Shown here: in pieces, positions 1 to 7,893 of the stretch
Layout of the letters: each line of letters opens with the position of its first letter
How positions within the stretch are numbered: the stretch's first letter is position 1
From: Synechococcus sp. AG-673-F03
Lineage (GTDB): Bacteria; Cyanobacteriota; Cyanobacteriia; PCC-6307; Cyanobiaceae
Assembly (NCBI GenBank): GCA_003211205.1
Contig: QCTJ01000007.1
Coordinates: forward strand, 1-64,000
Reading direction: 5' to 3'
DNA length: 64,000 nt
The notes under the pieces: model-generated
What the model was told of the DNA's origin: nothing
Database searches by the model: none
What the model saw: only the letters and a program-made list of their open reading frames with translations
Made by a program: the position numbers and the translations under genes

Positions 1-292
1 CGACCCCACAAAGGTAAAGCTTCTTTTCGCAATATGAACCGTTCGTATCGCCAAAACTGGGACAGGAGTCTTGATCGCAATGATCAGCCCAGCTGATCAT
101 TCAGACGGAAGGCCATTTCTTAGGGATTGTCATCGAGCAGCCGCCAACAGCACCAAGGCAACAAACGCCAACGCGGTCAGGCGACAGGAAGGAAAGAGGG
201 ATGAACACGCGATCAGCAAGCTGAAGACTTAGACGTCTGGCGATTTGATCTCAATCAACAGCAAGCAACTGCGTAGATCAATCAACAACAGA

Positions 293-607
293 TCAATTAT
301 TTACTTTTTGATTCCACGTTTCAATATGAAGGGTCTTGCAATCGCGCTTAATAGCAGCATTGAATGCTTTCATTTTTTCAGGGTAGGAGACAAAGACAAC
401 TCTCCAACTTTGACCTGAAGACTCGGTGGCATACGCGTATGCTTCATCCCAATTCATGCCCTGCTTGTAAGCATCACAACGATGCTCAGCATGCTCTTCT
501 GCCCACACAGAGTAAGCATGTTTGGAATAATCAGCACCACCTCCACCTCCTCCATGGCCAAACAGAAGAGGCAGCAAGGCAAACGGGAGCAACAAAGGCA
601 TTTGCAA
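293..607 (-). CDS. small secreted protein of unknown function
   Basis: 104 residues. The N-terminus is a typical Sec signal (hydrophobic Leu-rich run, residues 3-16) followed by a Gly-rich stretch HGGGGGGAD where cleavage probably falls. The mature part is rich in Tyr, His and aromatic residues and has two Cys (about 44 and 90) that could form a disulfide. I do not recognise the family. The protein is probably periplasmic. The gene is isolated and read away from the next operon. Confidence 0.6.
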   Translation of the reverse strand: MQMPLLLPFALLPLLFGHGGGGGGADYSKHAYSVWAEEHAEHRCDAYKQGMNWDEAYAYATESSGQSWRVVFVSYPEKMKAFNAAIKRDCKTLHIETWNQKVNN

Positions 608-957
608 AAAATTTTTTGAGAACTTAAATCGCCAACCAATCTGAGCCTAAAGGCCGATCAATCGTTATTTTTGATACACCGAGAGATCTGAATCATGGGC
701 TCCTGATGGTGAGCTACTTGCGTCGAACGATCCGCCGCACTCCATCTGAGTCAACCAGCTTGCCGCACAACCATGCAGATCACCACTGGGGCTGGATCAG
801 CGGCAATCTCAGCAAGCAATGAATCCCACCTCCCAGCACGTGCCAAGCAACAAACGGACAGGGCACGGCGACTGAAACGACCATGTCACTGCCTGGAAAC
901 GAGGCACGAGCCATCTCTACGCTTGATTCACTGACAAGTGTCATTTGCTCAGGCATA
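608..957. other. gene-poor stretch before the first Zur-type box
   Basis: A minus-strand frame starting with ATG at 956 (58 codons, hydrophobic C-terminal half) is the only open stretch of note. Its start codon abuts the Zur-type box, leaving no room for a promoter, so I do not call it a gene. Nothing else is visible. Confidence 0.4.
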
Positions 958-958
958 G

Positions 959-973
959 TGAGAATGATTCCCA
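959..973 (+). promoter_or_regulatory. Zur/Fur-type operator before the COG0523-like operon
   Basis: TGAGAATGATTCCCA is a near-palindrome (GAATG/CATTC half-sites) matching the TGAtAATgATTaTCA pattern of cyanobacterial Zur boxes. It ends about 41 bp before the first start codon at 1015, the expected place to block RNA polymerase. The same pattern recurs before znuA, znuC, ZIP and metallothionein genes in this window, so Zur is favoured over Fur. Confidence 0.7.
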
Positions 974-1014
974 TTCCCAGGCCCGCGGATACCCGGGTCT
1001 GACGCTTTCTGGCC

Positions 1015-1797
1015 ATGCAGAACACCTGGCTGATCACGGGTCCTCCCGGCTGCGGGAAAACCACTTGGATCCGCGACTCCTTTCTGAAGCACCAAGGCAC
1101 CTGTGCCTATCTCCGCTTGAGCGGGTCCGAACAAGACGGCCTCCAACAGGGCCATAACGCAGGCATCGACAGCACCTGGCTCCAGGACCAGATCCCTGAG
1201 CTTCTGGATCTTCGAACAACAGCGGGTGCTCCGCGGCCAACAGCGCCCCGACTGCTACTGATCGAGGTTCAGCAGTTTCAGCCACCAACCAGCAGTGGCC
1301 CGGACGGCATCGATCCGCAGGTGCTGCGGCAGCTGGAGGTCTTCAATCTGCGGCCGGATCGCTCACTGCATTTCGGCCTGGATCCAGAACTCCCGCACGA
1401 AGACGTCCTGGACTTCAAGCGTCTTGAATCCTGGCATCGCAATCTTCAAGGTTGTGTCTGGGATCCCAACAGCCTCAGCAGCTTCTGGTTTGAGCTGGTG
1501 AATGGCGCCTATGGCGATGTGTATCGGGCCAAAGCACTAATGAACATGCCGGATGGTCGTTCATTCCTGTGCAACTGGATGGTGAGCCAGCAGAGCTCTC
1601 AGTTTCTTCCCTTGGAAGCGGTAGAGCCGCCGGCAGGCAGGCCGAATCGCACATCACACCTGGTGGTGCAGGGCCGAGCCCTTGACCCCGCCGGCATTGA
1701 GTCAACGATCGACGACTGCCTGCTCACAGACGACGTGCTGGAACTGCATCAGGCCCCACTCAGAGACAGACAACACGCCCTTCAATCCAACGGATGA
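1015..1797 (+). CDS. COG0523/CobW-like P-loop NTPase lacking the CxCC motif
   Basis: 260 residues. A Walker A motif GPPGCGKTT lies at residues 9-17 and an LLLIEV strand like a Walker B near 95. The C-terminal part (about 160-250) resembles a CobW C-terminal domain: WFELVNGAYGDVYRAKAL, then VVQGRALDP and DDCLLTDDVLE. The family (CobW, ZNG1, YjiA, YciC) consists of GTPase metallochaperones, several induced by zinc starvation. The conserved CxCC metal site after Walker A is absent, so either metal binding uses other residues or the role has changed. The gene is first in a three-gene operon and overlaps the next by ATGA. A Zur-type box precedes it, which supports a zinc-limitation role; the exact function is inference. 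Confidence 0.65.
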   Translation: MQNTWLITGPPGCGKTTWIRDSFLKHQGTCAYLRLSGSEQDGLQQGHNAGIDSTWLQDQIPELLDLRTTAGAPRPTAPRLLLIEVQQFQPPTSSGPDGIDPQVLRQLEVFNLRPDRSLHFGLDPELPHEDVLDFKRLESWHRNLQGCVWDPNSLSSFWFELVNGAYGDVYRAKALMNMPDGRSFLCNWMVSQQSSQFLPLEAVEPPAGRPNRTSHLVVQGRALDPAGIESTIDDCLLTDDVLELHQAPLRDRQHALQSNG

Positions 1798-2614
1798 CCA
1801 TGAGCCACGCAGTGATCTCCTGCCTGCACGCCAACCTCGCAGCCTGCGAAGCCGTACTGGCCGATATCGACCAACAAGGCATCGACACGATTACCTGTTT
1901 GGGCGATCTGGTGGGCTACGGCCCCCAACCCAATGAAGTGATTGAACTCGTCCGTGAACGCTCCATTCCCACCTGCCAGGGCTGCTGGGATGAGGACATC
2001 ATCGACGGACTCAACGCCTGCGAATGCAGCTATCCCTCCCAGCTGGCCGAGCGTCGCGGTCATCGCGCACACCACTGGGCTGCTGAGCGCATCACCGAAG
2101 ACAACAAGGTTTTTCTGGCAAGCCTGCCCATGACGCTGCGCAGAGACCGCTTGCTGTTTGTGCATGGCAGTCCCAACAGTCAGCACGAATACCTTCTGCC
2201 AGACATGAGTGCCTTCGCAGCACTGGAACGGGTGGAAACCGCTGGAGCGGAGACCTTGTTTTGCGGTCACACCCATCAGCCCTATGTGAGAGAGCTCAGT
2301 GAAGGATCCATTCGGGTGTCGGTACAGACGAACGGCAATCACAACGACAGCGAACAGGCGATGACTCTGCCGATGCGCCGCATTATCAATGCCGGCTCAG
2401 TCGGAGAGCCCAGGCATGGTTCGACCAAAGCAACCTATGTGGTCCATGACGACGACAGCGGTGCGGTGAGTGTCGTGAAGTGGAGTACGACGTCTCCAAA
2501 ACCTGTCAAGCCATCATTGAGGCGGGATTACCCGAGGTGTTCGCCTGGCGTCTGAGCCACGGGTTCGAATATGCCGAGCGTGCGGAAGACGCCAGCCACG
2601 TGTGTGAGCGCTGA
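1794..2614 (+). CDS. metallophosphoesterase-like protein with altered active site and an apparent frameshift
   Basis: The fold motifs of the YfcE/MJ0936-like calcineurin phosphoesterases are in order: ISCLHAN at about residue 8 (usual DxHGN), GDLVGYGP near 40, QGCWDE near 63 (usual GNHD), FVHGSP near 120, CGHTHQPY near 162 and NAGSVGEPR near 202. The first Asp is replaced by Cys and the Asn-His pair by Cys-Trp, so the dimetal site must differ. The uninterrupted frame runs out at 2555 with an unlikely tail. From 2483 a second frame gives a family-like C-terminus (EAGLPEVFAWRLSHGFEYAE) ending in TGA at 2612-2614, which overlaps the next ATG. One missing G near 2480 would restore the frame. The start overlaps the upstream stop (ATGA). 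Confidence 0.6.
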
Positions 2615-3333
2615 TGGAACGTTGGGCACTGGTGAGTGGTCTGCGTGGAGACCTTGATCTGTATGAGCAGATCCAATCCGATCTGCAGAAGCGGCGCGGA
2701 ACGGCACATCTCTTTATTCTGGGCGACATGATCGGCCCCCACCCCAAGTGTGATGCGCTGTTGAAGCGCTTATGCCAACCAAAACGCGGTGATCTCCATC
2801 CCCACTGCATCTACGGCTGGCTGGAAGAGCAATTGCTGTCTCTTTACGGCTATCGCGGGGAAGCCAAAGCCGATGAATTGCAGCTTCAATCCGACGACTC
2901 CGGAGTTCAGCAGTTACGGCAGGCGGTGGACACAGAGCACCTCAACTGGCTGGCTTCGCTGCAATTTGGCTTGATTGAGCTGGACTGCGGCCTGATCCAC
3001 GGCAGCTCAGCGGATGTGGGCGACGAACTGCAGGAAACGACTTCACCGTTGATCCTGCTCGACCGCCTCACTCGACTGGATGTCAATCGACTGTTCACGG
3101 CGCGCAGTGGACGTCAGTTCAGATTGCAGCTCACAGGGGGACAGATTCGATCCAGAGTGAAAGATCACGCCAGCGAGCAGCTGCATGAACAGCCTGTGCC
3201 CAAACGCAGCGTGATTGGTGTGGGTTCGGGCGCCAACTACACCCTCTACGACCCGGCCAGTGATCACATCGAATTTCTGAGTGTTGCCAGCAGATCAGGG
3301 CCTTCAAACCGGATCAAAGGCTTCCAGCGCTGA
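2614..3333 (+). CDS. degenerate metallophosphoesterase-like protein
   Basis: 239 residues. The layout follows the preceding gene: VSGLRGDLDL at residue 7, LFILGDMIGPHP near 33, YGWLEEQLL near 67, LIHGSS near 125, TARSGRQF near 155 and VGSGANYTLYDP near 200. Most metal ligands of the family (DxH, GNHD, GHxH) are gone, which suggests a non-catalytic partner or scaffold for the upstream enzyme. It starts one base inside the upstream stop (TGATG), so the two are probably translationally coupled. It is third in the Zur-box-led operon. Function unknown. Confidence 0.55.
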   Translation: MERWALVSGLRGDLDLYEQIQSDLQKRRGTAHLFILGDMIGPHPKCDALLKRLCQPKRGDLHPHCIYGWLEEQLLSLYGYRGEAKADELQLQSDDSGVQQLRQAVDTEHLNWLASLQFGLIELDCGLIHGSSADVGDELQETTSPLILLDRLTRLDVNRLFTARSGRQFRLQLTGGQIRSRVKDHASEQLHEQPVPKRSVIGVGSGANYTLYDPASDHIEFLSVASRSGPSNRIKGFQR

Positions 3334-3464
3334 GACTTGGCGCAAACTTGCTTTTACTGCTTGTGCCTACCAATGCTTGAAATGGTTCTTGAAGGGTGGT
3401 GAACGATGGTCATCGTCACACTTCATAAGAGTGCTCCTTGGCCATGCAAGCAAAGCAGAACCAT

Positions 3465-4562
3465 TTAGTTAGTAATCTGAAGATCAAGAAGTGCCAGCTC
3501 AGCACTCAGACCAGGGCCGAAAGCCAACGCAAGGCAGGGGCCTGCCACCGATCGCCGACGCAGCCGTTCGAGGATGAACAGGATCGTCGCCGACGACATG
3601 TTGCCGTGATCCTGGAGAACGACTCTGGATTCCTCCAGAAGCTTGGTGTCCAGTGCCAACGCTTCAGCACAGGTCGAAAGAATCTTCGGACCGCCTGGGT
3701 GCACTGCCCAGCTGCGTATCTCCGAGAGATCAACTGCCCGAGTCTGCAGCCAATCTTGCAACCAGGGCAACAGTGCTGCCCCCACCGTTGCCGGCACAAG
3801 CGGCGACAATCCCATCGAAAAGCCGTGATCACCAATCTCCCAGTGCATGAGATCAGCACTGTCGGGGATCACCATCGAGCCGCTGCTCTGCAGCACAAGG
3901 TCCCGATAAGAGGATGGCGGGCCAGCTGAACCAACAACGGCTGCCGCTCCATCAGCGAACAACGCATTGGCGACCACTTGTTCGGGATGCCAGCCGTACG
4001 ACATATGCAGGCTGCAAAGCTCCACGGCGCAAAGCAGAACCACCGCATTGGGATCCATCTCGGCAAAGGCATGCGCGACACGTAGGCCGTTAAGTGCTCC
4101 GTGGCATCCCATGAAGCCAACATGTGTTCGTTGCACCGCAGCGGAAAGTCCAAGCTTGTCGATCAGGAATAAATCGACCCCAGGCGATTGAAAGCCAGTG
4201 CAGCTCACGGTCACTAAATGGGTAATCGCTGATGGCCTGAAGCTGGAATCGTTCAGTGCTTCGCGAGCGGCCTGCAACGCAAGTTGACCTGCATGCTCGC
4301 CAAAGGCCTGCATCCGCTCTGCCGTGCCGGGACTCTCCGTGCCGTAAAAACTCAGACGCTTCCGATTCATTCCTCCATCGGCTTCCTTTCCGAGCAGCAC
4401 ACTGCCGCGGTTGAGCACCTTGGTCTTCTGGTAGATCCGGTCCATCAGCCTGGCCTGTTCAGGACTTTCGGCATTGATGCGATGCGCCACCTCCAGCGCT
4501 TCCGCTTGACTCAAACTCTGAGTGGGCACTGCCGTACCGATGCCATGGAGTGTCAGTGGCAT
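3465..4562 (-). CDS. type III polyketide synthase (chalcone/stilbene synthase fold)
   Basis: 365 residues, normal for the family. The catalytic triad is visible: Cys about 154 in VGFMGCHGA, His about 289 in WAVHPGGPKIL and Asn about 322 in DHGNMSSATILFIL. These enzymes extend an acyl-CoA or acyl-ACP starter with malonyl units to give alkylresorcinols, pyrones or phloroglucinols. It is last in a methyltransferase - FAD oxygenase - PKS operon and its start overlaps the upstream gene by 10 bp. From memory this combination matches the picocyanobacterial hierridin (hidA-type) alkylresorcinol clusters and the Streptomyces srsABC phenolic-lipid genes. Starter chain and product cannot be read from the sequence. 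Confidence 0.85.
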   Translation of the reverse strand: MPLTLHGIGTAVPTQSLSQAEALEVAHRINAESPEQARLMDRIYQKTKVLNRGSVLLGKEADGGMNRKRLSFYGTESPGTAERMQAFGEHAGQLALQAAREALNDSSFRPSAITHLVTVSCTGFQSPGVDLFLIDKLGLSAAVQRTHVGFMGCHGALNGLRVAHAFAEMDPNAVVLLCAVELCSLHMSYGWHPEQVVANALFADGAAAVVGSAGPPSSYRDLVLQSSGSMVIPDSADLMHWEIGDHGFSMGLSPLVPATVGAALLPWLQDWLQTRAVDLSEIRSWAVHPGGPKILSTCAEALALDTKLLEESRVVLQDHGNMSSATILFILERLRRRSVAGPCLALAFGPGLSAELALLDLQITN

Positions 4563-5710
4563 GGATCAGGGCAGGCCGTGGAGGGAACAACGCGATTGAG
4601 GCCACTGATGACACGCTCAGGGATGGCGGGCCAATGGCATCCCAATCTGAACACGGCGGCTGTTGCGAGCGGTTGGCGTAACAACGTCGACAACAGGCGG
4701 CAGACACGCTGACGACTCACCGTCAGATCCTCAAGCCTCTGTTGCCAGCGCAGCTCAAGATCAGCACTCCATGCTGCCTGTGCCTCCTCCACGAAAGGGG
4801 CCACCGCCGCTCCGGCAGCGAGAGCCCAGGCCATGCCTTCACCGGTGAAGGGTTCTACGTAACCGGTGGAATCACCCAGCAGCAGAAAGCGATCACCCGC
4901 GACGACACCGGCACGGCGCGTCAGCGCCGGGGTCAACTGCCAGCGTGATGTTTCCAGAGCTCGAGGAATCGCGAATCCGGCCTGGCGCAGAACCAGATCC
5001 GACGCATGAGCCACTCCACCGGCAGACCTCACCGCAGTGGGATCGAAAGCAGCGGCCAGATTGAGAGCGCCATCCTCACGGCGCACCAAGCCGACATAAC
5101 CACGCCGAGAAATGGCCATATGAATGGTTCCGCTGGCGTAAACGACCTCGTCGTCGTTGATCAGGCAGCCTGCCCCAATCCTTGAGTCCGGAGCGATCCA
5201 GGTTGTGCGCCGGTCGCTTGATGCCAAGACCTGATGCTGCAAACCAGCTGCGACCAGAACAACACGGGCCCTAACTCGCTCGGCTGGTGCACCACCGGAA
5301 GGACGCAGTCGCACCACTCGATCATCGGCGCAAGTCTCCTCAAGAACGGCACCGGTCTGGAACCTCACCGTGGCTCCTGCCGCCTCAGCCGCATGGACCA
5401 ACGCCTGATCGAAACGCTCCCGTGACAGTGCCCAGCCTCCGGGCAACCCCAGATTCAGCGTCCTGCCATTCCAGCCGAGACGCACCTGATCGAGAGGCAC
5501 TCCTCCCTGATCACGGATCAAGTCCGGCAAACCAACCGCAGCCAGGCCAGCCAAAGCATTGGCATTGAAGCAACAACCACAAACCTTCCAGCGAGGAAAG
5601 GAGCGCTTCTCAACGAGCAGAACAGTCAGACCTCGACGCGCACAGTCGAGGGCGGCCAGTCCACCGGCCACTCCCGCTCCGATCACCACGACATCCCAGC
5701 GGTTCTGCAT
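4553..5710 (-). CDS. FAD-dependent aromatic hydroxylase / geranylgeranyl-reductase-like flavoprotein
   Basis: 385 residues from MQNRWDVV, a better start than upstream candidates because it lies one base after the methyltransferase stop. An N-terminal Rossmann motif VVVIGAGVAGGLAAL is followed by the ADP-binding Glu in LLVEKRSFPR. A KVCGCCFN motif sits where GG-reductase-type flavoproteins carry PxKxCGGG. The second FAD motif, FLLLGDSTGYVEPFTGEG, is near residue 285. In a type III PKS cluster such an enzyme would hydroxylate or oxidise the resorcinol ring. It lies between and is tightly coupled to the methyltransferase and PKS genes. Confidence 0.75.
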   Translation of the reverse strand: MQNRWDVVVIGAGVAGGLAALDCARRGLTVLLVEKRSFPRWKVCGCCFNANALAGLAAVGLPDLIRDQGGVPLDQVRLGWNGRTLNLGLPGGWALSRERFDQALVHAAEAAGATVRFQTGAVLEETCADDRVVRLRPSGGAPAERVRARVVLVAAGLQHQVLASSDRRTTWIAPDSRIGAGCLINDDEVVYASGTIHMAISRRGYVGLVRREDGALNLAAAFDPTAVRSAGGVAHASDLVLRQAGFAIPRALETSRWQLTPALTRRAGVVAGDRFLLLGDSTGYVEPFTGEGMAWALAAGAAVAPFVEEAQAAWSADLELRWQQRLEDLTVSRQRVCRLLSTLLRQPLATAAVFRLGCHWPAIPERVISGLNRVVPSTACPDPCH

Positions 5711-5711
5711 C

Positions 5712-6428
5712 TCAGTGGGGTCTCCAGCAAAGCCGGTATCGCTCTGGCCAGTTGCGCTCCAGCACCGGATGATGCAATCCGGCCTGAGCGGCAAGGTCGA
5801 GGACCTCAGAGGGAGTGAATGCCGCCTGGACTGACAGTGGGCCGTCGTAATGCACCACCCAGGAACGGCTCAACAAGCGAGTACCAGCCCAGGCCAGTGC
5901 ATAGCCCAGACGGCTGCGGATCAGATCATCCACCAGCACAAGTCTGCGCGCCTTGGCCGACATCACGGACAGCAGTCGCACCACCTCCGGAGGGTCGAGG
6001 TGATGAACGAACAGAGTGCAGTACACCACATCAAACGTTCTGTCGTCAGACGGTTCGAGCGCATCGGCAACAAACAATTCGACACTGCTGTTCTGCCTGG
6101 CGACATTGCGACGGGCGATCCGAATGGCCTCAGGATTGAGGTCGCAAGCGTGGATCCTCATCTTCAGCTGACGTCGTTTGGCCAGCGCTGCCAGCTCGAT
6201 GGCTGTGTCACCTCCTCCACAGGCCAGCTCGAGCACGCTCAATGGAGCCGTTGGAGTCTCAAGTGCGAGCGATTCAAGATGGCGAAACAAGCCTGGAACG
6301 CAACGGCTGATGGCATTGATGCGCCGCAGACCCCGAAGCGCCCGGTCGTGCTCAACAGGGTCCAGACCAGGCTGATCCATCACTTCGGGCTTCCGATCGC
6401 GCGGCATCGGAACCAAGCCCGGAGTCAT
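5712..6428 (-). CDS. SAM-dependent class I methyltransferase of the PKS cluster
   Basis: 238 residues from MTPGLVPM (an earlier TTG is possible). SAM-binding motif I is LSVLELACGGGDTAIELA near residue 65, motif II is IHACDLNPEAI, and FDVVYCTLFVHHLD follows. It probably O- or C-methylates the aromatic product of the downstream type III PKS. It opens the three-gene operon, with its stop one base before the flavoprotein ATG. The region upstream (6429-6689) holds no gene and presumably the operon promoter, which I could not place. Confidence 0.75.
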   Translation of the reverse strand: MTPGLVPMPRDRKPEVMDQPGLDPVEHDRALRGLRRINAISRCVPGLFRHLESLALETPTAPLSVLELACGGGDTAIELAALAKRRQLKMRIHACDLNPEAIRIARRNVARQNSSVELFVADALEPSDDRTFDVVYCTLFVHHLDPPEVVRLLSVMSAKARRLVLVDDLIRSRLGYALAWAGTRLLSRSWVVHYDGPLSVQAAFTPSEVLDLAAQAGLHHPVLERNWPERYRLCWRPH

Positions 6429-6689
6429 CTGGTGATGTTGCAGATTACGCAAAGCTAGAGAGCTGACTGCACCAACCGCTTCCCTGGTTCGAGGCAGGCG
6501 GGGTTGCTCCGATCAGAGCCGGGGGCGACCTGAAAATCATCAAAGGCGGCTCACACCTCTGTTCACCTCAGTACTGCCTCCGCTTCCGCCCAGCTGCCCG
6601 CTCTCCTCAGGAAGCCAGCGAAAGCACCAGTCACCTCGGCTTCCGCTGCATCTCACGGCACAGGCCGAAGTGATCAGGCTCCTACCAGT

Positions 6690-7874
6690 TCAGATCTCCC
6701 AGACCAATGCGTTTTCTCGGGCCACCTCCAGGATGTTGTTGCGTGCCTTTGCCTGCAGCTCGGCCGGATACCAGACACCTGCGGGAATGGTCTGCTCTGC
6801 AGACGGATGACCTGAACGCCCTCTCAGCAGCTCCATCGCGAATGCTGCTGTGGCCTGACCCACGCAATCCTCGAGATCCGCATGCACGCAGCGCAGCGTG
6901 ACCTTTTCAGGGAAACCTGAACTGACATCAGCTTTGCTGAAGCCATCAACACGCATGGCATTGGTGGCGCCGACAAGCTTGTCGACCAATCTGATCACAG
7001 GCATCGAGACCACTGCCAAGCCCTGCATCGCAGCGCGATTAAGCAGCCAATCGCTCGGCAACAGTTTCATGGCGGCAAACAGACTGTTCCAGACAGCGGG
7101 TGCGGTGCCGAAGCGAGAAGCACAGTTGGCAACAGCCAACGATTCAACGGTCGTGGGCACATCGGGGTTGTCGAGCAGGAAGCAGGCGTGCCTGCCCACA
7201 CCAACACCGAAGTCAACGAGCCGACGCTCAGTCCATGGCTCTTTGGGCGTGAGCATTCCATTCCGATAGGTCAGCACTTTGGTGGCCAGCAGCAGAAAGG
7301 TGGCACTCACGATGGTGGGACCGGCACCGCCGGTTCCAGCTGTGAAAAAGCTCAGCTCAATGCGTTCACAGCTCGCCGGCCCCCCAAGCTGTTGCACCGC
7401 CTCCGCCGCCATGAGTGCACTGACGCCAGGCCAGATTCCACACGACACCACCGCAGGGATCCCAGCCGCCGCGGCCTTTCCCGAGAGGTCCTTGGCAAGA
7501 CGACTGAGGCTGTACTCATCACAGACATCGCAATACGGCACTCCTGCTTCGATGCAGGCACGGAGGAGATCAGGTTGCGTGCGCCCCTGGAATGGTCCTG
7601 CCGTATGCACCACCAGCTTTGCGCCACGTACCACCGCGACGAGCGAGTTCATCTCAGCCTCGAGATCCACCGGCCTGAAGATGAGCTCTGGGACATCGAG
7701 ACGATTGCGCACAGCCTCAAAATGGGCCCTGCTGCGACCGCCGATCGCAAGTCTGAGTGGCGCACTCGCGCTGCAACGGGAGGAGAGGCGATGGAGCCAA
7801 CGCACGGTTGAGGCGCCAACGCGCCCATTGCCACCGACGACGAGCACATCAACAGTCGATGACGACTCCATCAC
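6690..7874 (-). CDS. saccharopine-dehydrogenase-like NAD(P)-binding protein
   Basis: 394 residues. The N-terminal Rossmann motif VLVVGGNGRVGASTVRWL is followed by GGRSRAHFE, VVHTAGPFQG and CIEAGVPYCDVCDE, the signature of saccharopine dehydrogenase-like and trans-acting enoyl reductase-like proteins. Cyanobacterial members are usually of unknown substrate; the lysine pathway enzyme itself is unlikely. It lies 20 bp beyond the stop-proximal MFS gene on the same strand and may be cotranscribed with it. Confidence 0.7.
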   Translation of the reverse strand: MMESSSTVDVLVVGGNGRVGASTVRWLHRLSSRCSASAPLRLAIGGRSRAHFEAVRNRLDVPELIFRPVDLEAEMNSLVAVVRGAKLVVHTAGPFQGRTQPDLLRACIEAGVPYCDVCDEYSLSRLAKDLSGKAAAAGIPAVVSCGIWPGVSALMAAEAVQQLGGPASCERIELSFFTAGTGGAGPTIVSATFLLLATKVLTYRNGMLTPKEPWTERRLVDFGVGVGRHACFLLDNPDVPTTVESLAVANCASRFGTAPAVWNSLFAAMKLLPSDWLLNRAAMQGLAVVSMPVIRLVDKLVGATNAMRVDGFSKADVSSGFPEKVTLRCVHADLEDCVGQATAAFAMELLRGRSGHPSAEQTIPAGVWYPAELQAKARNNILEVARENALVWEI

Positions 7875-7893
7875 AGCTGCAACCTTCCTGTTT

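Noticed and set aside
1-292. Left-edge frame ending at a TGA near 94
   Set aside because: Could be the tail of a gene outside the window, but 30 codons without a motif are not enough to call.
780-956. Minus-strand 58-codon frame next to the first Zur-type box
   Set aside because: Its ATG abuts the operator, leaving no promoter space, and the sequence has no family features; kept only as a remark.
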